Below are positions 11,345-22,482 of a stretch of 64,000 nt of DNA, one piece after another; position 1 is the stretch's first letter, and each line of letters begins with the position of its first letter. The stretch covers positions 55,538,005 to 55,602,004 of the forward strand of contig ML681963.1 of the NCBI GenBank assembly GCA_007922195.1. Direction: 5' to 3'. A model generated the notes under the pieces. That model searched no databases, had not been told where the DNA came from, and worked only from the letters and a program-made list of their open reading frames with translations. The position numbers and the translations under genes were made by a program. This DNA is from Podocnemis expansa (taxonomy: Eukaryota; Chordata; Testudines; Podocnemididae).

Positions 11345-12195
11345 CAGGCGTTAAAGTAAGCCAGAATGTGGCAGAATGCCATTCCTGGGCCCACTATTTT
11401 TAGAGGACCAGCATTCTGGGGCCCCTAAAAATAGAAAATGGAGCTGGAACACTGTGTTCTGGGGACCACCATTTAAAAACAGTGGGCTCTGGAATGCAGC
11501 ATTCTGGCTGCATTTTCTATTTTTAGGGGCCCTGACCATAGGCCCCTAAAAATAGCAGGCCCTGGCATGCCATTCTGCTGCATTCTGGTAGGGCAGGGAG
11601 CTGCTCGGGCCTGGGCTGAGGCTCTGGCCTGAGCATGCTCAGTCACAGCAGCCTCAAGCTGGAGCCTCAGCCCAGGCCAGGGATGCTCCAGTGACATGGT
11701 GGCCAGGTAAGGGGGCCCTGTGGAAGGGTCAGGCCAGTATTCTCCCCTGGGACTTGAAACTGGAGGAGTGTAGGGGATGCTCACTAATTTGGAATAACAT
11801 TGGTACTAAGAGAAACTAGGGGGGGTGTTGGAAAATTCAGGGGGGTGCAAGGGAAATCCCTGATCTGAGGACAGCCAAGCCAGCCTTGCGGGGAAAGGGT
11901 GCAGGGGAGGGGGTTGGCTGGGGCAGCAGGGGAAGACTGTGTAGCATAGTGGGGGGGTTGGGGGATCAGCAGCAAGACAGGGGACAGGGGCAGTAAGCAT
12001 GGGAGGGTTGGTGGGGGGGCAGTAGCTGGGGTGGCAGGTAGGCATCGGGGGAGCAGTAGCTGGAGTGGGGGGCAGGCATTTGGGGGGCAGTAGCTAGGGT
12101 GGGGAGCAGGCATTTGGGGGGCAGTAGCTAGGGTTTGTGGGGGGCTGCCAATTTAGGAGGGCTCTGGGGCCCACCAAATTATACTTTAACGCCTG
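11345..12195. mobile_element. Non-autonomous hAT-type element, 851 bp, nested in a MITE
   Basis: The 14-bp inverted ends CAGGCGTTAAAGTA are perfect. The 8-bp flanks are ATTATTAG (11337-11344) and ATTACTAG (12196-12203), one mismatch. The interior has repeated inverted GGCCCCTAAAAATAG words (11420-11560) and a very G-rich right half. The host sequence on both sides is an AGTTCAATTTAA-rich MITE ending ATGTAGACATAGCC at about 12262. Confidence 0.88.
12000..12135. repeat. G-rich tandem repeat inside the hAT element
   Basis: About four units of 30-38 bp, each GGGGGGCAGTAGCTRGGGTGG followed by GCAGGCAT. The many G runs make it a candidate quadruplex-forming tract. Confidence 0.7.
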
Positions 12196-12263
12196 ATTAC
12201 TAGTTCAATTTAATTAGTTCAATTTAAGTTAAATTGATTTAACAATCTAAATGTAGACATAGC

Positions 12264-13000
12264 CCTTGAGTCTCCATTTAGCTTGATATTGCTCTTAGAC
12301 ATCTGGAGTCACAACAGCTGCCACTGGTGTTTCTCAGCCCCACTGAGTGTTCCTTCCTAGGATGTATCTGCTTGTCCTATCTGCAACAGCTGTGCTCATG
12401 CTGCATTTCCCATACAGACTCAGCCCTCAGGCCTGAGCTCCAAATTACTGCATCAACCCAGCCTGGCAGCTTGTGTACTAAATCATGCTGCATGTTCCCA
12501 GCCTGGAGAACTAAGCTCATTCTGACGCAAATATAAAGCTCCTGACAGCCCCGCGCTTCCTTGCCGCCTGCTCTGCCTCAACGCCGAGCCATAGTGAAAA
12601 CACTGGAGTCATTAAATATCAAGGAAGAGCTGACTTGGTTTTTGTAAGCAGGCAAGAAAGCTCTTTCCAAACCCAGCCACACAGAGGCCAGGGTGGAAAG
12701 CACCCCTATGTCTGGGTTCTGCTGAAAGAACCAGTCAGTCAAAATATGCTACATGTGTCACGTTTCTGTCCTTAACTGTGCCCTGCACCAAAACACACCT
12801 GGTCCTGCACTATATTCCCATTCTCCTTTCCCTGGAGTGGGAACAGATTTGGGAAGCTGGGTTTTTGCTCACTCCTTTTTCCCCAAAAATTTTGTGGGTA
12901 AATTTTGAACAAAACTGTTTTTTTCTCATTTTTGTAGGAAAAAAAGGCCAGCTTTTCAGATGGCCTCATTCCTCCCAGCCCATCCAGGCCAGGTCTCAGC
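12264..13000. other. Mostly unassigned; A/T-run transposon remnant at 12830-12960
   Basis: No coding signal is recognised. Positions 12830-12960 hold facing AAAAATTTTG and TTTTTGTAGG tracts like those in other palindromic elements of this window. Confidence 0.4.
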
Positions 13001-13265
13001 CTGCCTTACAAACATTAATGACCATCACAGTGGAGTGAAAGTAGCATTATCCTCGGCTTAACAAATGGGAAAGTGAGACATCTGACCCAGCATTTCCATG
13101 TAAGTCTGGGACAAAGCTTGAGATGGAACCCAGGAGTCCTGGCTGCCATTCCCTGCCCTCACCACCAACAGAACTACAGAACTGGGAATGCAACCCATGA
13201 GTCCAACGTCAGATTCCTCTGTATTAACCACAAGAGAACCTGGCCCCCTAATCAGGAGCGTTTCA
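13000..13265 (-). repeat. tRNA-SINE/MIR-like fragments, antisense
   Basis: ACATTAATGACCATCACAGTGG, ACAAATGGGAAAGTGAGACA and CCCAGGAGTCCTGGCTGCC follow the antisense order of the sauropsid tRNA-derived SINE body. A second CCCATGAGTCC word at 13195 suggests a duplicated or tandem head. Confidence 0.6.
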
Positions 13266-14785
13266 TGTGCTGCTTTGCATGGGAGAGGGAATCCATGCTG
13301 AGGTGGAGACGTGCAACTGCAGGACGCAGCAATATGCCAGAGCTAGCTTCCATTTAGTTGGCTCAGGTCCCGGTAGCAGGGAAGTGAAAGCAAGGGGGGC
13401 TTCGCGGTCCTGCTTGGGTTCACGGGTGATGGCTTGCCTGGCTCAGCTGCTCAGAAGTCCAGGCTGCAGCGAACCATGAGTGATTTGTGTAACACCTGGC
13501 TTGGGTATGTCCACATGTGCTGCAGCCTCATGCCCACACATGGCACAGACAAACCCCAGGGCAATGTCTGAGTTTGCTCCGTGGTGGAGTGCCTGGGTTT
13601 TGCCAGCCACACTAGGCAAAATTTGCTGGAAGCTCTGAGACCTGCAGAGCACCCCTAGAGGACAAGCATGAGCATTTGGGTGGGTGATGCTCCACCTCCC
13701 TTTGTCCTCTGGAAGCAGAATGCTCTCCATGCTTTCCTACTTTAACCAGGAGCATCTGTTCTGAGGGCCTGTGAGCTGGTGGTATCCCAGCTTCCTTGGT
13801 TCTTCCATTGCAAACAAGTGCTCGAGATAAACATTCTGTTCCTCAAATCCTATGCTATCCAACTGCCGCCTGGGCATTTCCAAAAGGAACTCCCCAATTG
13901 TTCACAGATCAGGGCCTAAGAGATGCAAAGGCCCCTCCTAAACTCGCTCATTGCACCACTGCTGAGGAAGGGAACGACCCAGTGGACAAACCCAAGCTCC
14001 TGTCGCAGAGCCAAGCAATAGCCCCTCTCCCGGCCACCCACCTCCCCCACAGTACTTTTTCAGCTGTTGTCCAGATGTAGGGAGCAAACAGTGAGAAATA
14101 CTTTTGAGGCTGGCCAGTATTCAGGCTCCATGCTGCCAGGGCCTGGGCCCGGCTCTCGTTTGCCAGGGACAGATGGTAGTTGGATTAACGTACAGATTAA
14201 TGACAACAGGAAAAAAAGAAATCAGCAAAAGAAGCTGAGAAGACCCAGTGATTAGGATTTGGAGAAACTATTACGGAAACAAATGGAATGAATGGGGGGC
14301 AGAGCCATCAGCTGGTTTCAGGCCTCTTCCCAAGGTATAAACTGAGTCTAGGTCAAAGAATGAAAATACTAAGCCATGAAATTCGGTTATGCTGCTGGTT
14401 CATGGTAGATTCTGCCCACGGTAGTGATGATCATCTCAGGGCTTCGGAAGCTCCCTGCTATTTTTAGCCACTTTTGGACCCGTTGGTTATTCTTTTTTCA
14501 CCTCTTTTTTCCTGTTTGGGATTTGTCTTCCAGGCCCACCAGTGGTTATAGCCAAAGGAGAAGAAACATTTCTAAAGCAAGGAGGAAGACGGCAGCCCAC
14601 CAACATGAGGGAGGGCAGCAGAGAGACATGCAGAAGTCTAATGAATGCACCTGTTGGAATCATTCAATCAAGACACTGGACTTTGAGTGTGGTACAATCA
14701 ATGCCAACTCCTCCCCACCCCAGAGAAACCTCCTGGGGGCAACAGGTAGACTCACCAATTCAATCATACCAACAAGAAACAGACT
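13266..14785. other. No gene or clear repeat recognised
   Basis: Several open frames of about 60-120 codons lack recognisable domains. Nothing else is supported. Confidence 0.5.
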
Positions 14786-14789
14786 TTAG

Positions 14790-15010
14790 ATGTTTATTAA
14801 TAGAGTGCCTACCATTGTGCTAGGCGCTGTACATACATGAGACACTCCTGGCCCCCAAAGAACTTGCCATCTAAATAGGCAAGGCAATCAAAGGAAGTGT
14901 TATCTCCATTTCACAGGTGGAGAACTGAGGCACAGATAGGTCAAGGGACTTGCCCAAAGTCACAGAGTGAGTTTATCACAGAGCCAGGAAGAGAACTTAA
15001 ACTTCCCTCC
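14790..15010. repeat. SINE/LINE-derived repeat ending in a MIR-like antisense body
   Basis: GAGTGCCTACCATTGTGCTAGGCGCTGTACATACATGAG is followed by a diverged CTCCATTTCACAGGTGGAGAACTGAGGCACAGA and GACTTGCCCAAAGTCACAG. This is the classic vertebrate order of an SINE tail joined to an antisense MIR-type core. Confidence 0.7.
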
Positions 15011-16225
15011 TTTCACAGGTAAAGCTGACCCTCATGATCAATCTCAGGCTGTTCCACAGTTCCTCTTCCCCAAAAGCCATTACTAAAAAATAAATATAGC
15101 AAACAAAACAAGAGTGGTTTAATGGAAATGTTTCTTTCCTGCCTCTGCTGCCTTATTATCTGGGCCTACCTCACCTAACTGATTCCCTGCCATTGCAGGA
15201 CCTCAGGCATTGGTGGCATCTCGGTCTCTCCTGGTCTCTGCCTGTGGCACACAGCATGACTGAAACGCTTTGATCTAACTTGTCACTTGGCCCCATATCG
15301 GGGTGACATTTATTGGCTGCATTCTATAGGTCAGACTAGCTGATCTGATGTCCATTCTGGCCTTAAATTCTCTGAATGCCAAATCTCATGTTGCTGGGCA
15401 TGTTTTTAATTTTTAGCATTTAATTGTTCCAAGCATAATGAGAAACCACAAGAAACAAAACCACAAGGATGGAGACAAAACCATTTCTTTTCACCTCTCA
15501 TCCACTTGGAGTCTTCTCATACACAGCGAAGAGGCTGAGCTGCTTCTTTCCCATCACAAAGACCACTGACTAACATCCTTAGGGCCACATGGAAGGGAAG
15601 ATGACCACCTTTCTTTGTGAAATAAAGGAATCCCTGGCATTCCACACCCTGCAACATTCATAACATGATCTTGGGCAAAATATGCAAAAATGTCTACATA
15701 ACATAAGAGTCAAAGTCCCATTTTCAAAGGGCTTTCTGTGGATTACTGCATCACAGCTCTGTTACTTAGGCACTTGGAACACTTCCCCTGTAGGCACCTC
15801 AGCCATTTCTGAAAATGCTCCATGGATGTTTAATGGAAAGGTTGCTACTCCTCTTGAATTACTGGGTAAAATGGTTTTGTGCCCACACTGATGTAAAGGG
15901 TGGTTCAGCAGGGCAATCTCATAATGCAGCAGCTGGGTGTTTGTGGTCTCGAGGGCCCCAAAACAAAGGCACCTGGGAACCCACAGAGATATTGGCTTCG
16001 CAGCTGCAGTTTGAGTCAAAATATGAGGACTGGGGGAAGCAGCTTAACTCCAGGACAGAGTTCTGTCCAGCCATTAACATAGCAGGTTTGGCTTTGTCTC
16101 TGGAGGTCAGATGGACGAATATTATTTCTGGCTGAAATTTCCAAAGGAGCCTAATGGGATTAGGTGCCTATCTCCTATTGAATTCCAATTGGATTTAGTG
16201 CCTGGCAGTCTGGGTCTCCTCTGAA
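15011..16225. other. No gene or clear repeat recognised
   Basis: AT-moderate sequence with a possible short repeat at 15300-15380 (GGTCAGACTAGCTGATCTGATG, seen at the 3' side of some CR1 copies). No coding feature is supported. Confidence 0.4.
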
Positions 16226-16231
16226 GATAAG

Positions 16232-16350
16232 CAAAGGGTCCCCTGGCACTTTTTATGACTAACAAATTTATATATTGCATGAGCTTTCATGGGAGAAAAT
16301 CCCACTTTGTCAGACACTTTGAAGATGGGGAACTTACAGAACTTCTGAAG
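16232..16350 (+). repeat. Foldback-repeat family, linear (one-arm) copy
   Basis: GACTAACAAATTTATATATTGCATGAGC, GGGAGAAAATCCCACTTTGTCAGAC and GAAGATGGGGAACTTACAG in order, matching the copy at 1956 beyond the arm. Confidence 0.75.
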
Positions 16351-16389
16351 ATGTTACAATGGTACCTAGAGGGTTCAGCCAAGACCATG

Positions 16390-16630
16390 GTCCCATTGTA
16401 CCAAGTGCCCTGAAGAGATACAGTAACAGACAATCCCTGCCTGGAGGCATTGACAGCCTAAATAAAGGAGACAGACAAAAAGTGGGAGGCAGGAAGCAAA
16501 ATGATCCTCCTTTTACAGACATGGAACTGAGGCCCAAAGAGATTCAGTGACTCATCCAAGGTCATCTGGCTGAGATAGAAATTGAATCCAGATATTCTAA
16601 GTTGCAATCTAGTGCTTCAGCCTCAAGCCC
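16390..16630. repeat. SINE tail plus MIR-like antisense body
   Basis: ACAGACAATCCCTGCCTGGAGGC is followed by TTTTACAGACATGGAACTGAGG and CATCCAAGGTCATCTGGC. It has the same two-part order as 14790-15010. Confidence 0.65.
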
Positions 16631-16964
16631 ATCCTCCCCATCTGATGCAGCTGCCAGGGCTGATGGCACTTTCTCCCCTTGCTGCTTCACAGCTAGCCCT
16701 TGCTTCCCGTGTGTCATGCAGTAAGGTTGGGTTTATTTCAAATTTTCTGGTGCTATTTTCTCTCTAAACTTGCTTGCCTTCAAAGGGAGGTTTTGCTTTT
16801 GCTACCTTGCATTGTGCAAACATCTGCTTTCCTCTCTACCCCTGTGAATTTCTGTAAGTCTGATGTTCTTCCTAAGGGAAGCTTGGAGGCAAAACTAAGC
16901 AAAATTCATCATTCATGTCCTACTAATTCTGACCCCTTGCAACATTTATTTTCCTTCTGAATTG

Positions 16965-17560
16965 GGACAAAAAGTTGAAATGTCAATTTTTTTTGAAGAA
17001 CAGAAATTCCAAAAAGCTTTGGTTTGGAAATGTCAGAATGTTTAGTTTTGATTTACTGAATGGATCTGAAACACATCACTTCAAATCTGTTTTTCCCAGA
17101 GTGGTACATTACTTTATAGGAGTTGTAGTTTGATATTCTGATGTCCCCATTTTCTGCTAAGGGACAGACTCCCTGACCAGATTACGTCTCCCATAATGCA
17201 CCCAGAATCATGTGACTCCTATGATATACCATAAAATGCCAAAAGCTGCCCTTCATTATAGGAAATACAGTCATCAAAGGAGCCTGACCTCTGGGAGAGA
17301 ATGGGGGCATCAGGCTTTCAAACTACAATGGCCATAAATAACAAATTTCTGCTACGGAAGAATGCAGTTTAACATTTTGTTAAACTGATTTGAAATGAAA
17401 TAGTTTGGGTCAGTTAAAAAAAAAAGATATACAATGATGTGATTGGTTCAAACTGAATCAAAATATTTCATTTACATTTCCTGATGGCAAACTGAAAATT
17501 TTGATTTTGTGGAAATAGTCTTTTCCATCAGAAAATCATTTCAAGGGCAAATTCAAAGCT
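16965..17560. mobile_element. Imperfect palindromic transposon, about 590 bp
   Basis: A/T-rich arms with opposed TTGAAATGTCAATTTTTTT and AAAATTTTGATTTTGTGG words enclose a centre with AGTTGTAGTTTG (17120) and ATTACGTCTCCCATAATGC (17181). No clear TSD was found. There is no open frame of interest. Confidence 0.5.
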
Positions 17561-17702
17561 AGAAGCCACTGTCACTCTCCTGGGAAACCTTTGAGGCTGC
17601 CAGCTCCTCCCCCAACTCCTACACCAGAGCATTAGCTATGATGGCAAGGGGCATTACAGACTTATCTTAGATAGGCAGATCACTTGAATAAGAGGCAGTC
17701 CT

Positions 17703-17815
17703 GCCATTAGAATAGAATAGAACCACAGGGTTGGAAGGGACCTCATGAGATTATTGAGGCCAACCCCCTGGGCCTTGAACCCAGGATCCACCCTTTGCCA
17801 TTGGCCACCCCATAG
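17703..17815 (-). mobile_element. CR1-family LINE 3' end
   Basis: GAATAGAACCACAGGGTTGGAAGGGACC and CATGAGATTATTGAGGCCAACCCCC are the antisense CR1 terminus, close to the copy at 2937-3062. Confidence 0.85.
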
Positions 17816-17947
17816 AACAGGTTGTCTCTTTATGTTGGCGCATTTCCCAGAAGCACATTGGCTTCTGATCCCTTATCTCAGTTCATGCTGATGTTGGTGC
17901 CCTACTGCATAAAGGCTGAGACTGGAGAAATGCTCACTGTCTTTGCG

Positions 17948-19988
17948 TAGGGTTACCAGATAGCAAAGCATGGAAAGGAGGACAGGGAAGTACAAAAAGG
18001 AGGACACTGGAGGACACAAACATCCAGGCCCCTGCCCAGGCCCCCTTCACCACCACCCCAAATACTTGCCCCACTGATCACCCAACTCCAGAGAAATCTG
18101 TCTAACCCCTAGTTACTATGTGAGATGAATTAGAAGAACAGCAGCTCAGGAATATCAGATGAATGGCTTAAGTATTTTTCATCTTCACATTAAAGTAACC
18201 ATAAAGCCAGCCACTTTAAGGCATCACAAAATTAAGTATTTAATATTTATATCAAGGTGCAAGGAGAATCACACTGCAGAACTCCTATCCAGATTGATAT
18301 TTTTACATTATGAGTTGCAACTGGAAACAAACCTACAATAAATTTAATGTAGTAACTATGGACAAGATTAAAATCAGTTTTAAGACAGTAAGTTCTTCAC
18401 AGAATTCACTCTCATTGTTTGACACATGGAGGGGCAGGCCCTTGACTCCATAAAGTCTAGCTGAATTTGAGGTGTTGGCTTCTAAAGGAAAAGTACTCTG
18501 TTGGCAGTATTCTCCCGAACACATGAAATTAGGGGGGTACAGGGGGAGATTTGGGGGGTGTAGGGGGTGCTCACTGATTTGGTATAACACTGTTACTAGC
18601 TGACAATTGGAGGGGGTGCAGGAGGGGTTTAGGGAAATCCCCATCTAGCCTCAGTTTTGGGCCTCACTGTGCAGTATTTAAAAAAAAAAAAAATCACAGA
18701 CAAGCTATTTAAGTTTTACACACACAGGCAAGGAGAAATCAGAAGTGAGAGCTGCTGGTTTTTATGTGCAGTCCTGCCTGAAACATAAACTTTTACATAA
18801 AATGCAAATTTCTAGACATCATATCCTACTATGTCCACCATAAACCACAGATGGAGATATATATCTTTTATGACAGTTCACATTTTCTGTTTGCTTTTAT
18901 GTGAAATACATGTCAAATGGGGGGGGGGGTAAGAATTAGATGTTTTTGACTATCAAATGCTCCACACAAGACAACAGCACCTATTCTTAGATGCCATGAT
19001 TAGTTTTTCCCTCAATATACCAAAAGAAACACTCCCCTAAAAGTAAAATAAAAATAAGCATAGAATATATAAGCAAAAGGCAAAACCAAGCTGCTTGTTT
19101 TCTGTGATTTGATAAACTACTAACAAAGGAACAAATATTGAAATCCTTGCTCAGTCAAATTTCTCACTGACTTCATTTAAATTACAGGATCTGGCCCAGC
19201 TCAGCATGTACTTTAGCATGTATAATACTTGCACATTGGTGCATCTTAATAAAATTTAAGGATACATCTATTGTGGACTAATCTCATCTTGGAAAGGAGA
19301 AGCAAATTGGGAAAAGGAAAATCATATGCATTCAAACCTCCTCAAAATCCAAAGTGAACTTTCCTTGACCTATAAACAAAAGATTTGTTACAAAAAGCCA
19401 ATCCCCATTAGGAGGAATAAAGATCTGGCTTAGTTGAGCCATTATAGAAAGAAACCTCCCCAGAAACTTTCAGCCAAGCAGGGTAGCAAAGCAGAAAGTG
19501 AAGAAGCAACCACAGGGCACCACAGAGACCCCTTCAAGCTATAGAATAGCCCTAGCCCATCCGAAAAATAAGATCAAGCCTTCCCCAAAATCCAGGGGAT
19601 GGGAGGTGAGCACACCTGAGCTGCAGCCTGGAAAGAAGCCAGGAGTGAGGAGCAGAAGCAAGGAGGCAAAGCAAAACCTTGTCCTTGGCTGCAGCCAACT
19701 CCACCCAGGACCAGCCAGCCCTCTTCATTGCCTATCCACATGCAGGGGCCAGCAAGGGACCATCTCCAAATTCCCAACCCCACCAGGCACTGCAGCTGCT
19801 GGGCAGAGCAGCAGGGGAACACGTTTGGGAGCTGTGGGCTGGTGCACGCTTGTATTTTTACAGTGCTGCCCCAGGCATCTGGCAAAAAGCCGGACAAATT
19901 GCACTTCTTCTGAAATGCCTGGAGGACAGAGGACAGCAGGGCAAAAAGGAGGACATGTCCTCCTTTTGTCGGACGTCTGGTAACCCTA
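17948..19988. mobile_element. Non-autonomous hAT element, 2041 bp, with perfect 8-bp TSD
   Basis: The inverted ends TAGGGTTACCAGA are perfect over 13 bp. The flanking 8-bp duplication TCTTTGCG is also perfect (17940-17947 and 19989-19996), diagnostic of hAT transposition. The subterminal AAAGGAGGACA words are inverted at the two ends. No transposase frame is seen, so mobility must have been supplied in trans. A block at about 18525-18655 resembles 11760-11870 in the other hAT element. The perfect TSD suggests that it is younger than most repeats here. Confidence 0.92.
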
Positions 19989-20279
19989 TCTTTGCGTATC
20001 TTGGTCATTCAGCTCTAAACCCTAAGCTCTGTCCTGCCATCTTTCCTCAGCCCTTTCTCAGAGTTAGTCAATGGACATTTTGCCCAAGTCAGTATTGAGT
20101 TAAGGACTGAGCTTTATGCATGGGTGCTATCAGACTGTGAACTGTAAGGACTGTACACATGGGCAAAACGAAGCCCAGGGAGGCTGTCTTGATTCAGCCA
20201 GCCAGCTGTCCCTGGGCAGCAAAATGCTTCAATGGGACTTCTGTACATACTTAAATGCTTTGCTGACTGTGGCCACAGT

Positions 20280-20385
20280 GATGTGCCAGCAACAGAGAGC
20301 AAGTCAGGCAGAAAAGGAATGAGAACCCAGGAGTCCTGACTTTGTGATTAGTAAGCAGCAGTCTCACCAGTCCTGCTCAATCTGC
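20280..20385 (-). repeat. SINE fragment, antisense
   Basis: GAGAACCCAGGAGTCCTGACT followed by TCTCACCAGTCCTGCTCAA resembles the antisense head of the tRNA-derived SINE. Flanks are not resolved. Confidence 0.45.
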
Positions 20386-21274
20386 CACTGTCCAAATGTG
20401 AAATGCAATGCGTGAGAGAGACCACAGATGAGTGCCACAAACCAGTTATTCGCACAGGAAACTGAAATTGGGTCATTAGTGCTTCCTTTAGGGTAAATAG
20501 GTCTTCTCATAGCTCACTCTAATCACTGCTGACAATTATTTACATCAGTAAAAGTGAGGGGACATCAGATTTATGTGGAATGGATGTAATTTGGAAATAA
20601 AATGGGCAACATTTGAGAAGTTCAATCCAGCGTCTGAGAATCCAAAGTTTAGATGTTTGATCTCCTGTCAGCTACTGGGAGGAACTTCAAGAATTCAAAC
20701 AATTGATTAAAATAGATCTGCAGCCAAAAACCAAAAACCAAATCCACTTACCAATCTCCAAGCTGGTTTAGACAATTTTGGTATCTGATTTCATGAAGAG
20801 CAGATCCGGCACAGAAAGTCTTCTATTGGAATTTCACTTCTATTTCCCTTTTTGTTTTCAATGGAATGTTCCACTTGCATCTGGGGTGAGGGATGGTTTG
20901 GGTGAGACATATTTTCAGATGAATCCTTGTATAGGCAGTCTGTTCCTCTGTTGGACACCACGCTGCAAAACTTCTCCAGGAGAAGAATGGCTTGTTTTCC
21001 AGCCACTCCACTTGGCTCAGGGGCTGACATTCATTTCAGATTATGCAGTCGTGTCCACTGGGCTGGTTACAAAATAAGATGGAGCATGGGCTTGAGCTTG
21101 AGTTAAGACTGGTCACTGTTCTGTGCTTAAATAGCCTGCTGGAGGAACATGGTCATCATATTTTTTTACTTGCTTGATAACTAGACAGGTCCTGGAGAGA
21201 GGACCAGATTTTCAAAAAAACTCAGCATCCAAAGTGGTGAGTGTTGGAGAATCAGTCTAGAGCTGTTTCCAGTT
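20386..21274. other. No gene or clear repeat recognised
   Basis: No domain, splice-supported exon or repeat is seen. Confidence 0.45.
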
Positions 21275-22205
21275 ATGGGACTGTCTACATGCAGACTTGC
21301 CCCAGTTTAAGTCAAAGAGAGATTTTAATCCAATTTAATTAAGACTGTACGGACACTTTTTTCAGTTTAAACAAGTGTTCATTTGATTTAGTTTTTTGAG
21401 GCTTTGTCTACTTGGAACAGTTGCATCAGTCTAACATCAATTTTTATCAGTTAACAGTTGCAAACCTATTTGGAGATGCCCTCATTTCGGTTTAAGAATG
21501 GCTAATTGCAGTTTGATTCCTAATTCACATAAACAAACCTGAGACAAGCCTGAGTGAAATGGAGATCAGAGCACGTAAACATGTACACAGCTGTTAGCGC
21601 TGGTTTAACTGTTAACAGCTTAAAATCACTTAAAATCAAGTTTAACTAGTACAGCAGCTTTCTCACAGTGAAAAGGCCCACCATCAGAAGGGACAGGGCA
21701 GTGGTAAATCAAAACCAGGGGTGGCCAAACTTATGGACTCAAGAGCCACACAAGTTGTTTATTAAGCCTTTGAGAGCCGCACTGAGGCATATAGCCATAT
21801 ACTTTTACCTACTTCAAAATTACTAAGTTTAAAATTCATTGCACACTTTAATTTTATCGTAAGAAGAGGGCAAATATTTATCATACTAAGGTTACGATGA
21901 AAATTAGGCCTATACCATAAAAACTTTGCTGCTGCTGCTTGATGTAGAAGACTGCAGGCTAGTGGTGAGTTTTTTAAAATCCCAACTGTGCCACCACTTC
22001 TGCCCACTGTCCCAACCCCCTCTTGAACTCCTAGGCTGGGGCTGCTTTCCTGAATTGATTTGCTGATGTTCTTCTGGGAGCCACACTTTTTCATTCAAGA
22101 GCCACATGTGGCTCCCAAGCCACAGTTTGGCCATGCCTGATCAAAACAGACCCAAACATGACTGTCTACATGGCAGTTGTGCTGACTTAACTAAACCAGA
22201 GGCCC
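21275..22205. mobile_element. Older MITE-type sequence hosting a hAT insertion
   Basis: TGTCTACATGCAGACTTG, CAGTTTAAACAAG, TTGTCTACTTGGAAC and, after the nested hAT, TGTCTACATGGCAG share the TGTCTAC-type termini seen in other MITEs of the window. Boundaries are uncertain. Confidence 0.45.
21716..22139. mobile_element. hAT-type element (GGCCAAACT family), 424 bp, with perfect TSD
   Basis: The ends CAGGGGTGGCCAAACT and CAGTTTGGCCATGCCTG are inverted. The 8-bp duplication ATCAAAAC is perfect (21708-21715 and 22140-22147). It is non-coding. A second copy lies in TRAPPC3 intron 4. Confidence 0.9.
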
Positions 22206-22482
22206 AAGATGACAGTTAATCTACACTTAAAACTTACAGTGACACAGCAGTATCGGATCAGTATAGCTGTAAAAGCACTCCTGCAGCCACATATCAACAG
22301 GAGAGAGCTATCCCAACAAAATAATAAAGCCACCTAAATGAGCAGTTGCAGCTACGTCGCTGGGAGGCGCTTTCCTGTCAAACACAGTGCTGTACATACA
22401 AGTGCTCAGGGGGGTGTTTTTTTCACAATCCTGAGCAGCAAAAGTTTTGCTAGCATAAGTACTAGTGTAGACAAGGCCTGAG
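22206..22482. mobile_element. MITE with GTGTAGACAAGGCC end
   Basis: It ends AGTGTAGACAAGGCCTG. Internal words GCTACGTCGCTGGGAGG and CACAATCCTGAGCAGC match in inverted sense the element at 31284. The left end TAATCTACACTTA is a degraded partner. Confidence 0.65.

Noticed and set aside
11784..12113. Proline-rich minus-strand frame
   Set aside because: It is the complement of a G-rich tandem repeat inside a hAT element.
19498..20008. Overlapping 161- and 144-codon frames as captured gene or transposase
   Set aside because: No hAT dimerisation or RNase H-like motifs; the sequence lies at the end of a non-coding transposon.
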